A stretch of 33,979 nucleotides of DNA from positions 1-33,979 of the IMG/VR virus record IMGVR_UViG_3300035670_000780, one strand, 5' to 3'. A model generated the notes under the pieces. It searched no databases, was not told the DNA's origin, and was given only the letters and a program-made list of their open reading frames with translations. Origin of the DNA: a virus. Position 1 is the stretch's first letter; each line of letters opens with the position of its first letter. Below, one piece after another: positions 15,571-23,419 of this stretch. The translations under genes were made by a program, and so were the position numbers.

Positions 15571-15906
15571 ATGCCTGCATACATCACACAAAATGAAGCG
15601 GCCCTATTTGCTGAAACTCTTGGCAGTGTGTCCGCCATGCGTGCCACCGTACTATTAACTGCCGCATCGACCATGTTAGACCAGTTCACGGGGCGGACTT
15701 TTACAGGTGCCGAACTGACTGACAGCGTGAAAGCTGGCATTGCCATGTGTGCCGAATGGATGGCGACATCAAACCCGGCAGGCGGCACGATCATCAAAGA
15801 GAAAATTGGCGACTATGATGTGAGTTATGCCACGCCGGAAGCGGGCAGCATCCCGGTTGCAATTCAGATGTTATGGGCACCTTATAAGATTGTGGCGGTA
15901 GGATGA
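15571..15906 (+). CDS. Head-tail connector (gp6-like adaptor)
   Basis: A 111-aa helical protein whose pattern (TQNEAALFAETLG, then TAASTMLDQFTGRTF, then a C-terminal VAIQMLWAPYKI) fits phage connector proteins of the HK97 gp6 type, which form a ring under the portal. It is the first gene after the capsid terminator, where this protein is expected. No strong ribosome binding site is seen before ATG 15571. It overlaps the next gene by four bases. Confidence 0.75.
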   Translation: MPAYITQNEAALFAETLGSVSAMRATVLLTAASTMLDQFTGRTFTGAELTDSVKAGIAMCAEWMATSNPAGGTIIKEKIGDYDVSYATPEAGSIPVAIQMLWAPYKIVAVG

Positions 15907-16517
15907 TTAAAGCATCTTATACGCTCAACTGGTCGGGCGGTGAATATTCTGTCAGGCTGCATCGCGAGCTTGTCAAAGCCGTTCAGAAGTCTGGCGAGAT
16001 GGTACAGCGAACGGCGGTCAAATTGCTGTCAGTGAGCGGGCAGGCGGCTATGAAGCCAACTGGCTTGAATCGTGCCAAAGGCCCGGGCGTCAGCAAGATG
16101 AACGCCACGCAAAAGAATATGCGGATCTTGAACACTGGCATCAGCAACATCAGCAAGCTAAAGACGGTCAAAGGTGTAAAGACACCCACCACGCTCCGCT
16201 TTGGCGGCTCTTATGGCGGGGTTGATCGCATTTACTGGAATAACGACACCCGGCGTTGGACAACATCATCACCACCAGGCACGCCACCGCATCGACAGAG
16301 CGGCAGGCTGCGAGAAATTGTGGTTGAAAAGCAGCAGGGCGGCTTAAAGGCTAAAGTTGGCCCGCGTCAAGGCTTGATCTATGCCCGCATTCAAGAGCTT
16401 GGCGGTAGAGGATTAATCCGACTTCCCGCCCGCCCCTACATGCGGCCCGCATTTGAGCAGAATCAGCAGGCCATTCTATTTCAATTCGCTCTTGCCGTTC
16501 AGAAGGCCGCGAAATGA
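15903..16517 (+). CDS. HK97 gp10-like neck protein
   Basis: A 204-aa basic protein. The C-terminal YARIQELGGRGLIRLPARPY and MRPAFEQN is the hallmark of HK97 gp10-like proteins, which act in head-tail joining. A Pro-rich turn (SSPPGTPPHRQSGRLR) also recurs in this family. Neighbours (connector before, stopper and terminator after) agree. Overlaps both neighbours by four bases. Confidence 0.85.
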   Translation: MIKASYTLNWSGGEYSVRLHRELVKAVQKSGEMVQRTAVKLLSVSGQAAMKPTGLNRAKGPGVSKMNATQKNMRILNTGISNISKLKTVKGVKTPTTLRFGGSYGGVDRIYWNNDTRRWTTSSPPGTPPHRQSGRLREIVVEKQQGGLKAKVGPRQGLIYARIQELGGRGLIRLPARPYMRPAFEQNQQAILFQFALAVQKAAK

Positions 16518-16837
16518 CGTTCCCGCACTCTATCGAGCTTCTGCCCAAATCGGCAGTGACGAGCAACATTGCAGGCTTTGGCTATAGCTACCCAGCCACC
16601 GGCAATAGTTATCGGGCATATGTCCAACATCGATCAGAGTCATTACAGGTCATTAATAACACGGGCGGCGTGTCAACTGGCGTAGTCGTCTATGCCGATT
16701 CAGCCTGCCCGGCTGCAACATACGACCGATTCAACTTCAATGGCAACCAGTTTGAAATAACGGGCGTGATGCCACAATACACGCCTCGCGGCAATCATCA
16801 TTTAAGAATAATGGCCGTGGAGCTATCGCAAAAATAA
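16514..16837 (+). CDS. Head closure (stopper) protein candidate
   Basis: A 107-aa beta-rich protein: ELLPKSAVTSNIAGFGYSYP, then RAYVQHRSESLQVINN, then YDRFNFNGNQFEITGVMPQY. Size, composition and position between a gp10-like protein and a tail terminator fit the stopper family that closes the filled head. The assignment is mostly from gene order. Confidence 0.65.
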   Translation: MTFPHSIELLPKSAVTSNIAGFGYSYPATGNSYRAYVQHRSESLQVINNTGGVSTGVVVYADSACPAATYDRFNFNGNQFEITGVMPQYTPRGNHHLRIMAVELSQK

Positions 16838-16838
16838 A

Positions 16839-17213
16839 ATGCAATTATCAAACCGAATTACTGCCATTAAAACCGCATGGGCGGCAGCCATTCCCACCGT
16901 GCCGCTGTATTATCAGTTGGCACCTGAAAACACCGTCTGCCCGTTTGCTGTCTTACGTATCGGCCCGGTCACTCCCGGCGAGCAGGATATAACCAATAAA
17001 GATTGGGAAGCCACTGCAACGATTGTGGCTTACGAAACAACCGACACCGGCATTTTGACGCTCAATGATTCCATCGTGAATCTGTTTGAGCGTGGCAATA
17101 TTAGCGGCTTTTACAGTTCAACCGTGCAATCGGCTGAAGTCGATTTCAATTACGGCGATCAGATGGCCGTCTGGTCAGCTTCCGTTTCCGTTTCGCTTCT
17201 CTGGACTATCTAA
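16839..17213 (+). CDS. Tail terminator protein candidate
   Basis: A 124-aa protein. The core YYQLAPENTVCPFAVLRIGP and ATATIVAYETTDTGILTLND followed by SAEVDFNYGDQMAVWSASVS suggests the alpha-beta fold of tail terminators (gpU/gp17-like). Such a protein caps the tail tube at the right length. It starts one base after the stopper stop and directly precedes the tail tube, the canonical order. Confidence 0.68.
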   Translation: MQLSNRITAIKTAWAAAIPTVPLYYQLAPENTVCPFAVLRIGPVTPGEQDITNKDWEATATIVAYETTDTGILTLNDSIVNLFERGNISGFYSSTVQSAEVDFNYGDQMAVWSASVSVSLLWTI

Positions 17214-17232
17214 CAACTGAAAGGGGCTAACC

Positions 17233-17571
17233 ATGCCAAAGATCGCATTTTACAATACGACACTCTCATTTGCCGGCTCAAATATCGCCGTGTCGTCGGT
17301 GTCACTGACCGACTCGGCAGAACTGGCGGATGTCTCTGACACTGGCAGTGAATACGTTCAGCGAATCCGTGCCCTGCGAGACCGTCAGGCCACCGCAACG
17401 CTGTACTCTACCGGCTCGGCACCGACCACCATCGGGGCAACCGGCAACCTCACCTGGTCGAGCAGCGGCGCCCCGACATTTCCCGCCATCGTTGAATCCG
17501 TTCAATATGGCAATGCCGATATTAAAGGGGCCATTCCCATCACAATTACATTTCGCGGCAACGGTTCTTAA
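17233..17571 (+). CDS. Tail tube protein candidate
   Basis: A 112-aa beta-rich protein, preceded by GAAAGGGG. Segments NTTLSFAGSNIAVSSVSLTD, RDRQATATLYSTG and IKGAIPITITFRGNG fit the small beta-sandwich of major tail proteins. It is shorter than most siphovirus tube proteins, so an unusually compact tube subunit is inferred. Position between the terminator and the G/GT chaperones supports the call. Confidence 0.68.
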   Translation: MPKIAFYNTTLSFAGSNIAVSSVSLTDSAELADVSDTGSEYVQRIRALRDRQATATLYSTGSAPTTIGATGNLTWSSSGAPTFPAIVESVQYGNADIKGAIPITITFRGNGS

Positions 17572-17594
17572 TTTCATTTCATGAGGGGCAATTC

Positions 17595-18089
17595 ATGAGC
17601 AAATTAACGACACCGATTGAAACCGTTGAAATCGCTGGCCAGACGCTCCGCTTCGGTCGATTGACGCTAGGGGCGGCTGTTGAGCTTGAAGATTACTTAC
17701 AAACGCTGCCAACGCCATTTGAGGCACTGGAAAACAGCAAAACGCTTCAGCATATCGATGCTGAAATGCGTGAACGGCTGATTCAAGAGAAATTGCAGCA
17801 GCTTCATTTTTGGCCGCCTGATGCGTTAAACGCTCTGGCCAGTTCGCAATTCCTGACAAGTGCAAAATTCGGCATGGCGTTTCTGGTGGCTATGATTACG
17901 GCTTACAACAGCCACATATCATCGACCGAGGCCCGTGAAATCGCTGCCAAAGCCAACCACGGCGATTTTATGACCGTTCACCGGATTGCATTAGGACTAA
18001 ACGACCCAAAAGCACCAGCCGCAGGCGACTCGCTGCCGATGCCGGGGGTGGCGACCGGATCACCTGGGGCCGCATCATCGCTTGGCTGA
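17595..18089 (+). CDS. Tail assembly chaperone G
   Basis: A 164-aa cytoplasmic protein (TVEIAGQTLRFGRLTLGAAV, LQQLHFWPPDALNALA, DFMTVHRIALGLNDP). Location between tail tube and tape measure and the overlapping -1 frame extension make it the G part of a lambda G/GT-like pair. Such chaperones coat the tape measure before tube polymerisation. The 0-frame C-terminus after the G run (VATGSPGAASSLG) is low in complexity, as usual for the unshifted product. Ribosome binding site GAGGGG precedes ATG. Confidence 0.8.
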   Translation: MSKLTTPIETVEIAGQTLRFGRLTLGAAVELEDYLQTLPTPFEALENSKTLQHIDAEMRERLIQEKLQQLHFWPPDALNALASSQFLTSAKFGMAFLVAMITAYNSHISSTEAREIAAKANHGDFMTVHRIALGLNDPKAPAAGDSLPMPGVATGSPGAASSLG

Positions 18090-18199
18090 TGGCTGAACTG
18101 CACACCGGCTACCAGCAGGCCGTTTCAATGCCGGTCATCACGGCATTTGATTTGATGTCACATCACGCTAAAAATAACGAAATGCCAGACCGAACATGA
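18047..18199 (+). CDS. T extension of chaperone GT, made by -1 frameshift
   Basis: The -1 frame is open after the G5 run at 18044-18048 and encodes GGDRITWGRIIAWLMAELHT then GYQQAVSMPVITAFDLMSHH and a short tail, ending at TGA 18197-18199, just inside the tape measure start. On codons CCG-GGG-GTG the Gly tRNA can slip back one base and pair again with GGG. The fusion would be about 201 aa. There is no start codon with a ribosome binding site for separate translation. The W-x-x-I-A-W-L start of the extension resembles other T domains. Confidence 0.75.
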   Translation, partial: GGDRITWGRIIAWLMAELHTGYQQAVSMPVITAFDLMSHHAKNNEMPDRT

Positions 18200-19491
18200 G
18201 TACAGTTGTCGGCAATCTCTCTGTTGAGCTTGGCATCTCTGATGATCAGCTACGCGCTGGCCTTGCGTCGGCAATGGTACAGGCTCAGGCAGCTGGCCAG
18301 CGGATCAGCAACAGCTTGAATCAGGCTGGATCGTCGTCATCAGGCAGGGCGGCGGGTGGTGGCTTTGGCGGCTTCGGGCTGGCAATCTCACGTATGGCGG
18401 ATGATGCTCAATATGGTTTCCGCGGCATTATCAACAACATGGAGCAATTAGGGGCGTCGGCTGCTGGCTCGCTGGGCATGTCGGCAGAAAAAGCAATGGC
18501 GTTCGGCTCAGTCCTCACTTTGACAGCCATCGCCGTTAATAATGCAATTCCTGAAATTGAAAAGATGCTCGACACGCGCACCGGTTTTGAAAAACTGGCA
18601 ACATCAGCAGCCGGTTTTTCAGGTTCGGTCAATACAAGTCTTGCGTCTGTCAAAGCATTGGCAGCAGAGATAGAAAAGCTAACGCAGCAGGATAAAACGC
18701 AAGGCTTCGGGGCAGCAATACAGCGAGGACTTGCAAGCACTATCGGTCAAAGTGGATTAAAATTTGCTGCCGCAATGGCAGACCCGTTTAATATTACCGG
18801 AATCCAAGACATTGATATGTCAAAAATCGGCAAAACGTTTGAGCAGCAAATTCAAGAAAATAAAGATGCTGGCCGCCAGATTATGCGAAACCAGATTGAT
18901 CTTTCAATCAGCCAGCCACAGGCGGCACGAATGCAGGAGGCTTTAGCGGCAGGCGGTGGGTTAATTTCAGCAGAGCGAAACAAAGCATCATTTGAAACTG
19001 ATAAAACGATGGCGTCCATGTTTGGTGACGCAATTAAAGGGCAGGCAGAGACTGCAAAAATGGCCGTTGAACGGCAATTAATGGCAGAAGGCGTTCAAGG
19101 CAATCAGGCCGAAATGGATGCACTGACCATGCTCGGCCAAGCGTCAAGGGGCGTCAAGTCAGCATTTGAAGAGCTTGCACGCCGTGTGCCTGAATTGCAA
19201 CTGACCGAAAAACTCAAGGCTGCAATGGAACAAAAGAGCATCGGTCAAGAGTTTGACAAGATGGTCAAAGATGAATTGGAACGCCAAAGCTTGCAAGCCA
19301 AAGCCGCCGGTATTGAGCGAAATATTACTGATCTTGAACTGAGAAACCAGCGAACTGAAATCATTGGCGGGGCTGACGTGTTCCAGCGTAATTTCATGGC
19401 TGGCACTAGCGAAGATCCAACCGTTAAAGCGATTGAAAAGCAGACAGAAGATCTGCGAGAAATCATGCGGCAGATTAAGGAATTGAATTAA
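18196..19491 (+). CDS. Tape measure protein
   Basis: A 431-aa helical protein starting at ATG 18196, overlapping the T extension stop. The start NLSVELGISDDQLRAGLASA is typical of tape measures. A hydrophobic, Gly/Ala-rich segment lies at about 55-115 (including AMAFGSVLTLTAIAVNNAIP) and long charged helices follow to the end. It sets tail length and is ejected with the DNA. At about 0.15 nm per residue a tail near 65 nm would be expected, short for a siphovirus. Confidence 0.82.
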   Translation: MSTVVGNLSVELGISDDQLRAGLASAMVQAQAAGQRISNSLNQAGSSSSGRAAGGGFGGFGLAISRMADDAQYGFRGIINNMEQLGASAAGSLGMSAEKAMAFGSVLTLTAIAVNNAIPEIEKMLDTRTGFEKLATSAAGFSGSVNTSLASVKALAAEIEKLTQQDKTQGFGAAIQRGLASTIGQSGLKFAAAMADPFNITGIQDIDMSKIGKTFEQQIQENKDAGRQIMRNQIDLSISQPQAARMQEALAAGGGLISAERNKASFETDKTMASMFGDAIKGQAETAKMAVERQLMAEGVQGNQAEMDALTMLGQASRGVKSAFEELARRVPELQLTEKLKAAMEQKSIGQEFDKMVKDELERQSLQAKAAGIERNITDLELRNQRTEIIGGADVFQRNFMAGTSEDPTVKAIEKQTEDLREIMRQIKELN

Positions 19492-20393
19492 TGGGTGCCC
19501 CTTCTGTTGCTTACAAGGTCAGCTACACCAGCCCGCCACGCTACAGCGGCAGCCGTGCAAATGGCTTGTCGGCAACGATTCGTTATAAAGTGGATTGGGC
19601 AGACGCGTTCACATTCGTCAATGACGTTTTGGGGGCCATAGATGGCTCGCCGTGGGCTTTTCCTGCGTCGCCTAACCTGAAAGCCACCGAAGCCACTATC
19701 AACCCGATAGGGGTCAAATCTGGCGGCTCTGGCGATGGCACAACTGGCAGTGCCCCCGGTGAATACTTTGAGAAGGCTCATATTGATGTAACGTTCAATT
19801 CGCAGAGTCAGCAGGTCGGGGGTATGGATGTCAGCGGGTCGGACACGATACCGGCCCTGCAATTCGACCAAAGCAGCCCGGTTGAGATGTCGTCATTTAA
19901 TATCCAATACAGCCCGCAGATGATCAGGATTCCAAATGGCGGCATTGAATGGGACACATTAAATGCAAACGGAACGGCCCAGACAGTTCCATCAACCATA
20001 AAATCACCAAGCAATTCAGGCGGTGAATATCTTCGCAAGCCTGCGTTTAACTTAAACATGACACTGCATAATTGTCTTTATGTTAATGCGTCTAATTTTA
20101 AAGATAAAATTGGATGTATTAACAACGCCAAAATGTTCGGTGATTGTGACATTGAAACCGTTCTTTTTGATGGCGTTTCAACAACTCAACGATCACTATC
20201 AAACGGTATTGTGATTTTAGACGTTACGCTGAATTACAAGTGGCAGAAAGTCGGCTGGAATACGGCAATGGGCTCGGATGGAAATATCTATCACATTATG
20301 ACCAAATCAGGTCTAAGCGTGTATCAAAAAGCTGACATTAACCCAGATACAATTATTCCACCTTCCCAACGCTGGCGGCCAACTTCATTCTGA
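19491..20393 (+). CDS. Tail-tip protein of unknown type
   Basis: A 300-aa protein starting in the TAATG overlap with the tape measure. It is beta-rich, with YKVSYTSPPRYSGSRANGLS, KAHIDVTFNSQSQQVGG and ILDVTLNYKWQKVGWNTAMG. Three Cys residues fall in the central segment NCLYVNASNFKDKIGCINNA and nearby. In this place one expects a distal tail or hub protein, but I see no decisive motif. It is likely a structural part of the tail tip. Confidence 0.6.
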   Translation: MGAPSVAYKVSYTSPPRYSGSRANGLSATIRYKVDWADAFTFVNDVLGAIDGSPWAFPASPNLKATEATINPIGVKSGGSGDGTTGSAPGEYFEKAHIDVTFNSQSQQVGGMDVSGSDTIPALQFDQSSPVEMSSFNIQYSPQMIRIPNGGIEWDTLNANGTAQTVPSTIKSPSNSGGEYLRKPAFNLNMTLHNCLYVNASNFKDKIGCINNAKMFGDCDIETVLFDGVSTTQRSLSNGIVILDVTLNYKWQKVGWNTAMGSDGNIYHIMTKSGLSVYQKADINPDTIIPPSQRWRPTSF

Positions 20394-20402
20394 GGCTAAA
20401 CA

Positions 20403-20855
20403 ATGGCAATTCAAAGCGGATCAATTAAGGCCGGAACGGCTGCCGTTGACATTAAGGTCGTCGGCTCGACATCGCAGGAAACCCGCATTAACAAGCTGGA
20501 TGTAATCAACTTTGCGAATGGCACTGACGCAAACCAATGCACGGCCATCGTTGACCCGAATATCACGATTTCCGCCAATTCTACCACGATTACATTCGGC
20601 AACCTGACAACAACTCAGGGGGCCGCGTGGAACTTCACCGAGCTAAAAGGCTATCGGCTCTACAATGCCGATTCCAACGGTAATATTACAGTCACATCAA
20701 CAGCCCTCGGCTTAAATGGCCTGACGCTCCCGCCCGGTACGTTCATGGCGTTCGGTTCTGCAAATGCAACTGGCCTGACGGTCTCCAATGCCACCACCGT
20801 AGTTGCCAACGGCACGAACGGTAATATCCTTGTATTAACAATGTTTGTCTCATGA
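20403..20855 (+). CDS. Structural protein rich in Asn/Thr, beta type
   Basis: A 150-aa protein following GAGG. It starts SGSIKAGTAAVDIKVVGSTS and has alternating short strands rich in Asn and Thr (FGNLTTTQGAAWNFTELKGY, TGLTVSNATTVVANGT). The composition resembles fibre domains. It sits between two tail-tip genes and is probably a tip or fibre subunit. No family recognised. Confidence 0.55.
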   Translation: MAIQSGSIKAGTAAVDIKVVGSTSQETRINKLDVINFANGTDANQCTAIVDPNITISANSTTITFGNLTTTQGAAWNFTELKGYRLYNADSNGNITVTSTALGLNGLTLPPGTFMAFGSANATGLTVSNATTVVANGTNGNILVLTMFVS

Positions 20856-20863
20856 GGTGACGC

Positions 20864-22336
20864 ATGAAAAAGTTTGTTCGCGGCGAAATCCTCACCGCTG
20901 AAAAGCTGAATGAAGCCTTATCAGGCCGTCGGCTTACAGTGGCAGGCGATGCCGCAACGTCATACGATGCTGATGGTGATGTTGTCAGGGTGGATGGCTA
21001 CAGCAATATCTACATCCGCCTGACAAGCAAGACCGGCACTAACCCGATCAAATACGCGTGGACTGAAGTTTACAGAAACGCTAACGGCACATGGTCGAAC
21101 ACAACCAATAACGGCACGACCACCGGCGACTATGCGATAGAATTAAACAACTCAAATTTAAGCACGTCAGACAACTATGTTTACCGTGCGGAACGCTCGC
21201 CAGAGTCAGGCGAGTGGCTTTTTTTTTTGAGGCGCAGCAGAGAGACCGCCGGAACGCTCAACTATCGTTTCACAGGCACAGCCAATTCAAGTCTTTTTTC
21301 TCCGACCTATTCATTTCAGAAACGGTGGGGTCGTACAACTGAAATGACCGGCAACGGAACCTGTCCGTCAGGTGATTCCGTTCAATCGCAGAACTCGACA
21401 TACAACAACATCACCTTTTATTACGAGTACAACAACGGCACCAGGTCAAACCTTGCAACATTTGAAAACAACGGCACAGCCAACAGCCCGATTGATGTCT
21501 GGTATAGTGCCAACGTCACATTCCCCGGCAAGATTGGCGTGGATTGCGTCTATTACGATGGCAGCGTGTTCGGCAGCTACACCAACGCCAATTCATGCGT
21601 TAATGGTTATTCGCAACAGGTCACAGCCGACACGAACGCAAATACAAGCGTGACCACAAGCGGCAGTAACATCAGCCTCGCAATCCCGTTCACGCCCGCG
21701 CTTAACTATCCGACAGATGACCTTGCATGGCCTTCTGATGTGACAGTCAATTTCAATGTCACATACGGGCTGGCAAATACCGGCTGGCCTGCTGGCGTTC
21801 AGACTGCTTATAACGACTGGTCAGATACTATCGCGGCGCAACTGCAAAGCCTTTCCGTGGGCGTCAATACACCCACGAAGAGTTGCAGCGGCTACACAAT
21901 CACGCATGGTCGAGTGACTGGCAACGCAACGCATGAGTTCGACATCACATCAAATACATGCGGATCAACTAAAATTCGCGTCTGGCTTGAAAGTCGCACC
22001 GAGGGGGGCGCGGCCGCCCCTTATTATTTCGCCAATTCAACCCGCGTCAATGCCTCTGGCGTAAATACAGAACTGAAGTATTCATTCCCCCACAATGGCG
22101 GCGGCACGGTCAAAGTCGCTTCCAATGTGACAAATGGCACAGTGCCAATCGCAACCAGAACAGCCGACATGACCAAATCGGCTAACTGTACACTCATCAA
22201 AACATGGTCAGCCAATTCGACCGGCAATCTTGGCAGCATTCATCAGATTACGGTCAACTTCGGCTATGACGACGCTGGCAACTGCACAGCCTATCAACAG
22301 ACATTCACTCTTCAAACGGATGTGACGCGCACCTAA
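20864..22336 (+). CDS. Tail-tip or receptor-binding protein, interrupted by T10 tract
   Basis: A 490-aa protein starting after GAGGTGACGC. The first 125 residues (FVRGEILTAEKLNEALSGRR, then YIRLTSKTGTNPIKYAWTEV and YVYRAERSPESGEWLFFLRR) look like one beta domain. The rest is Asn/Thr/Ser-rich with several Cys and about 23 N-x-S/T triplets counted by eye. It is the last gene of the late operon, the usual site of a host-contact protein. Codons for WLFFL contain ten T in a row behind a terminator-like hairpin, so one-base slippage would truncate it at about 120 residues. Confidence 0.65.
   Translation: MKKFVRGEILTAEKLNEALSGRRLTVAGDAATSYDADGDVVRVDGYSNIYIRLTSKTGTNPIKYAWTEVYRNANGTWSNTTNNGTTTGDYAIELNNSNLSTSDNYVYRAERSPESGEWLFFLRRSRETAGTLNYRFTGTANSSLFSPTYSFQKRWGRTTEMTGNGTCPSGDSVQSQNSTYNNITFYYEYNNGTRSNLATFENNGTANSPIDVWYSANVTFPGKIGVDCVYYDGSVFGSYTNANSCVNGYSQQVTADTNANTSVTTSGSNISLAIPFTPALNYPTDDLAWPSDVTVNFNVTYGLANTGWPAGVQTAYNDWSDTIAAQLQSLSVGVNTPTKSCSGYTITHGRVTGNATHEFDITSNTCGSTKIRVWLESRTEGGAAAPYYFANSTRVNASGVNTELKYSFPHNGGGTVKVASNVTNGTVPIATRTADMTKSANCTLIKTWSANSTGNLGSIHQITVNFGYDDAGNCTAYQQTFTLQTDVTRT
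21194..21228 (+). terminator. Terminator-shaped hairpin plus T10 inside a coding region
   Basis: CGCTCGCC (21194-21201) pairs with GGCGAGTG (21209-21216) around a 7-base loop, with one G-T pair, then GC and ten T (21219-21228). This is a textbook intrinsic terminator shape, but it lies within codons of the last tail gene. It may lower expression of the distal part or act as a slippage site. Confidence 0.6.
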
Positions 22337-22367
22337 CCCCCTCACCACCCACCCGCCACCGCTCCCC

Positions 22368-22392
22368 GCCCGCCATTACGGCGGGCTTTTTT
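22368..22392 (+). terminator. Late operon intrinsic terminator
   Basis: Perfect 7-bp stem GCCCGCC / GGCGGGC with loop ATTAC, followed by six T and GTTT. It closes the structural operon 31 bases after the last stop. Confidence 0.9.
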
Positions 22393-22440
22393 GTTTGAAT
22401 AGACTGGCAAAAAATATTTTTTATTTTTCTATTTTATATG

Positions 22441-22469
22441 TTGACATCGTACTATCAAACCGATATAAA
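22441..22469 (+). promoter_or_regulatory. Strong sigma-70-like promoter
   Basis: TTGACA (22441-22446) and TATAAA (22464-22469) are separated by 17 bases, in a very AT-rich stretch just after the late terminator. It should drive the three small rightward genes from 22520 independently of the late operon, possibly also in the lysogen. Confidence 0.8.
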
Positions 22470-22519
22470 TAATAACGTAGGGCAGAGAAAACAAAACAAC
22501 TCAGCAAGGGGATAGATAG

Positions 22520-22717
22520 ATGACCAAGCGACAAATCAATAATCTTCGCAAGCCAATGACAAGCCAAGAGCGATCAAACGTCATGGGCCTGCTAAAGCAT
22601 GACCGCCAACTACTGGCTGGCAAGGTCAGCGACTACAACCCTAATCTGGGCGACCGTCGCAAGCGTTTACGAGACCAGATCAAGACACGCATCTTTATGC
22701 TGGCAATGGCAAACTAA
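22520..22717 (+). CDS. Small basic protein of unknown function
   Basis: A 65-aa basic protein (TKRQINNLRKPMTSQERSNV, GDRRKRLRDQIKTRIFMLAM). AAGGGG lies about 12 bases before ATG. First gene behind a strong promoter with a roughly 44-base leader. The charge pattern suggests nucleic-acid or ribosome contact, but no fold is recognised. Because its promoter is separate from lytic operons it is a candidate lysogen-expressed gene. Confidence 0.6.
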   Translation: MTKRQINNLRKPMTSQERSNVMGLLKHDRQLLAGKVSDYNPNLGDRRKRLRDQIKTRIFMLAMAN

Positions 22718-22729
22718 CCCCACCACCCC

Positions 22730-22750
22730 GCCCCGGTTCATCGCCGGGGC
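22730..22750 (+). other. Intercistronic GC hairpin
   Basis: GCCCCGG / CCGGGGC form a perfect 7-bp stem around TTCATCG, with no T tract. It could protect the upstream RNA end or reduce read-through to the next gene. Confidence 0.5.
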
Positions 22751-22780
22751 AATCACTTAGCAGATAGGAGAGATAGACAG

Positions 22781-23044
22781 ATGCACTTCGTACACAGAGC
22801 ACACGGCTGGACAGCAGAATTCTCGCTAATCAATGATCAGACTGGTGAAAGCATGCTTAAGGTTAAAAGCCAAAAGGCTGATGAAGACTGGTGCGCCGGT
22901 CAAGATCGCGTTGTTTCGGCATTCTATCGAGCATGCGAATTGCTGGAGGTGACTCCAGTTGGCGAGTACAGTCACAGCGGCGGGTGCGTTACTTGCAAGA
23001 TTCAACCTGACGAAGAACTGGCAGAAGCTGAAGACCAAGACTAA
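22781..23044 (+). CDS. Small acidic protein of unknown function
   Basis: An 87-aa protein following AGGAGAG, about 10 bases before ATG. It begins HFVHRAHGWTAEFSLINDQT and ends in an acidic tail (DEELAEAEDQD). Two Cys residues lie in GGCVTCKI, plus one in DWCAG. The first 40 residues look like a short beta sheet. No family recognised. It shares the strong promoter with its neighbours. Confidence 0.6.
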   Translation: MHFVHRAHGWTAEFSLINDQTGESMLKVKSQKADEDWCAGQDRVVSAFYRACELLEVTPVGEYSHSGGCVTCKIQPDEELAEAEDQD

Positions 23045-23141
23045 CACCACCACCCCCACGGCAGGAGGCCGCAATCATGACCGGATGGAGCTTAACCTTA
23101 TCCTTTTTTGGGGCCAGTGTAACGCTGGCCAGACAACCAGA

Positions 23142-23396
23142 ATGTCAGACGAATCAGCAGACAAACCCAAGCGAGGCCGACCTGTCGGCACCCGCAACAA
23201 ACCCGGAACCAGCAAGCCGGGCCGCAAGCCCAAACCACGCGCCCGGGAAAAGCGGGTTGCGTCGTTGGGCGAGCGGGCACAGATCAGCGTTGCGTTATCG
23301 CAAACCACGGCGGCCAAGCTGGCGACGCTTGCTGCGAAGTGGCGCGTGACGCGGGGCGAGGTGGTCAGAAGGTTGATTGACCGGGCAGAGGAGTGA
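23142..23396 (+). CDS. AT-hook plus ribbon-helix-helix DNA-binding protein
   Basis: From ATG 23142, 84 aa: an N-terminal basic part with KRGRPVGTRNKPG and GRKPKPR, both AT-hook-like (Gly-Arg-Pro cores), then a ribbon-helix-helix domain (RAQISVALSQTTAAKLATLA then WRVTRGEVVRRLIDRAEE). It should bind the minor groove and an operator as a dimer. No ribosome binding site precedes 23142. A good AGGAGG (23062-23067) instead sits before ATG 23077 in another frame, and ATG 23085 is an in-frame alternative, so the start is unsettled. It lies next to the integrase gene and may regulate lysogeny. Confidence 0.65.
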   Translation: MSDESADKPKRGRPVGTRNKPGTSKPGRKPKPRAREKRVASLGERAQISVALSQTTAAKLATLAAKWRVTRGEVVRRLIDRAEE

Positions 23397-23419
23397 ACTG
23401 TCTGGAGTTGCCGGATAGT

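Noticed and set aside
23077-23349. 90-aa gene from ATG 23077 as an independent gene
   Set aside because: Good ribosome binding site, but after about 20 residues the composition is that of a shadow of the RHH gene; kept only as a frameshift hypothesis.
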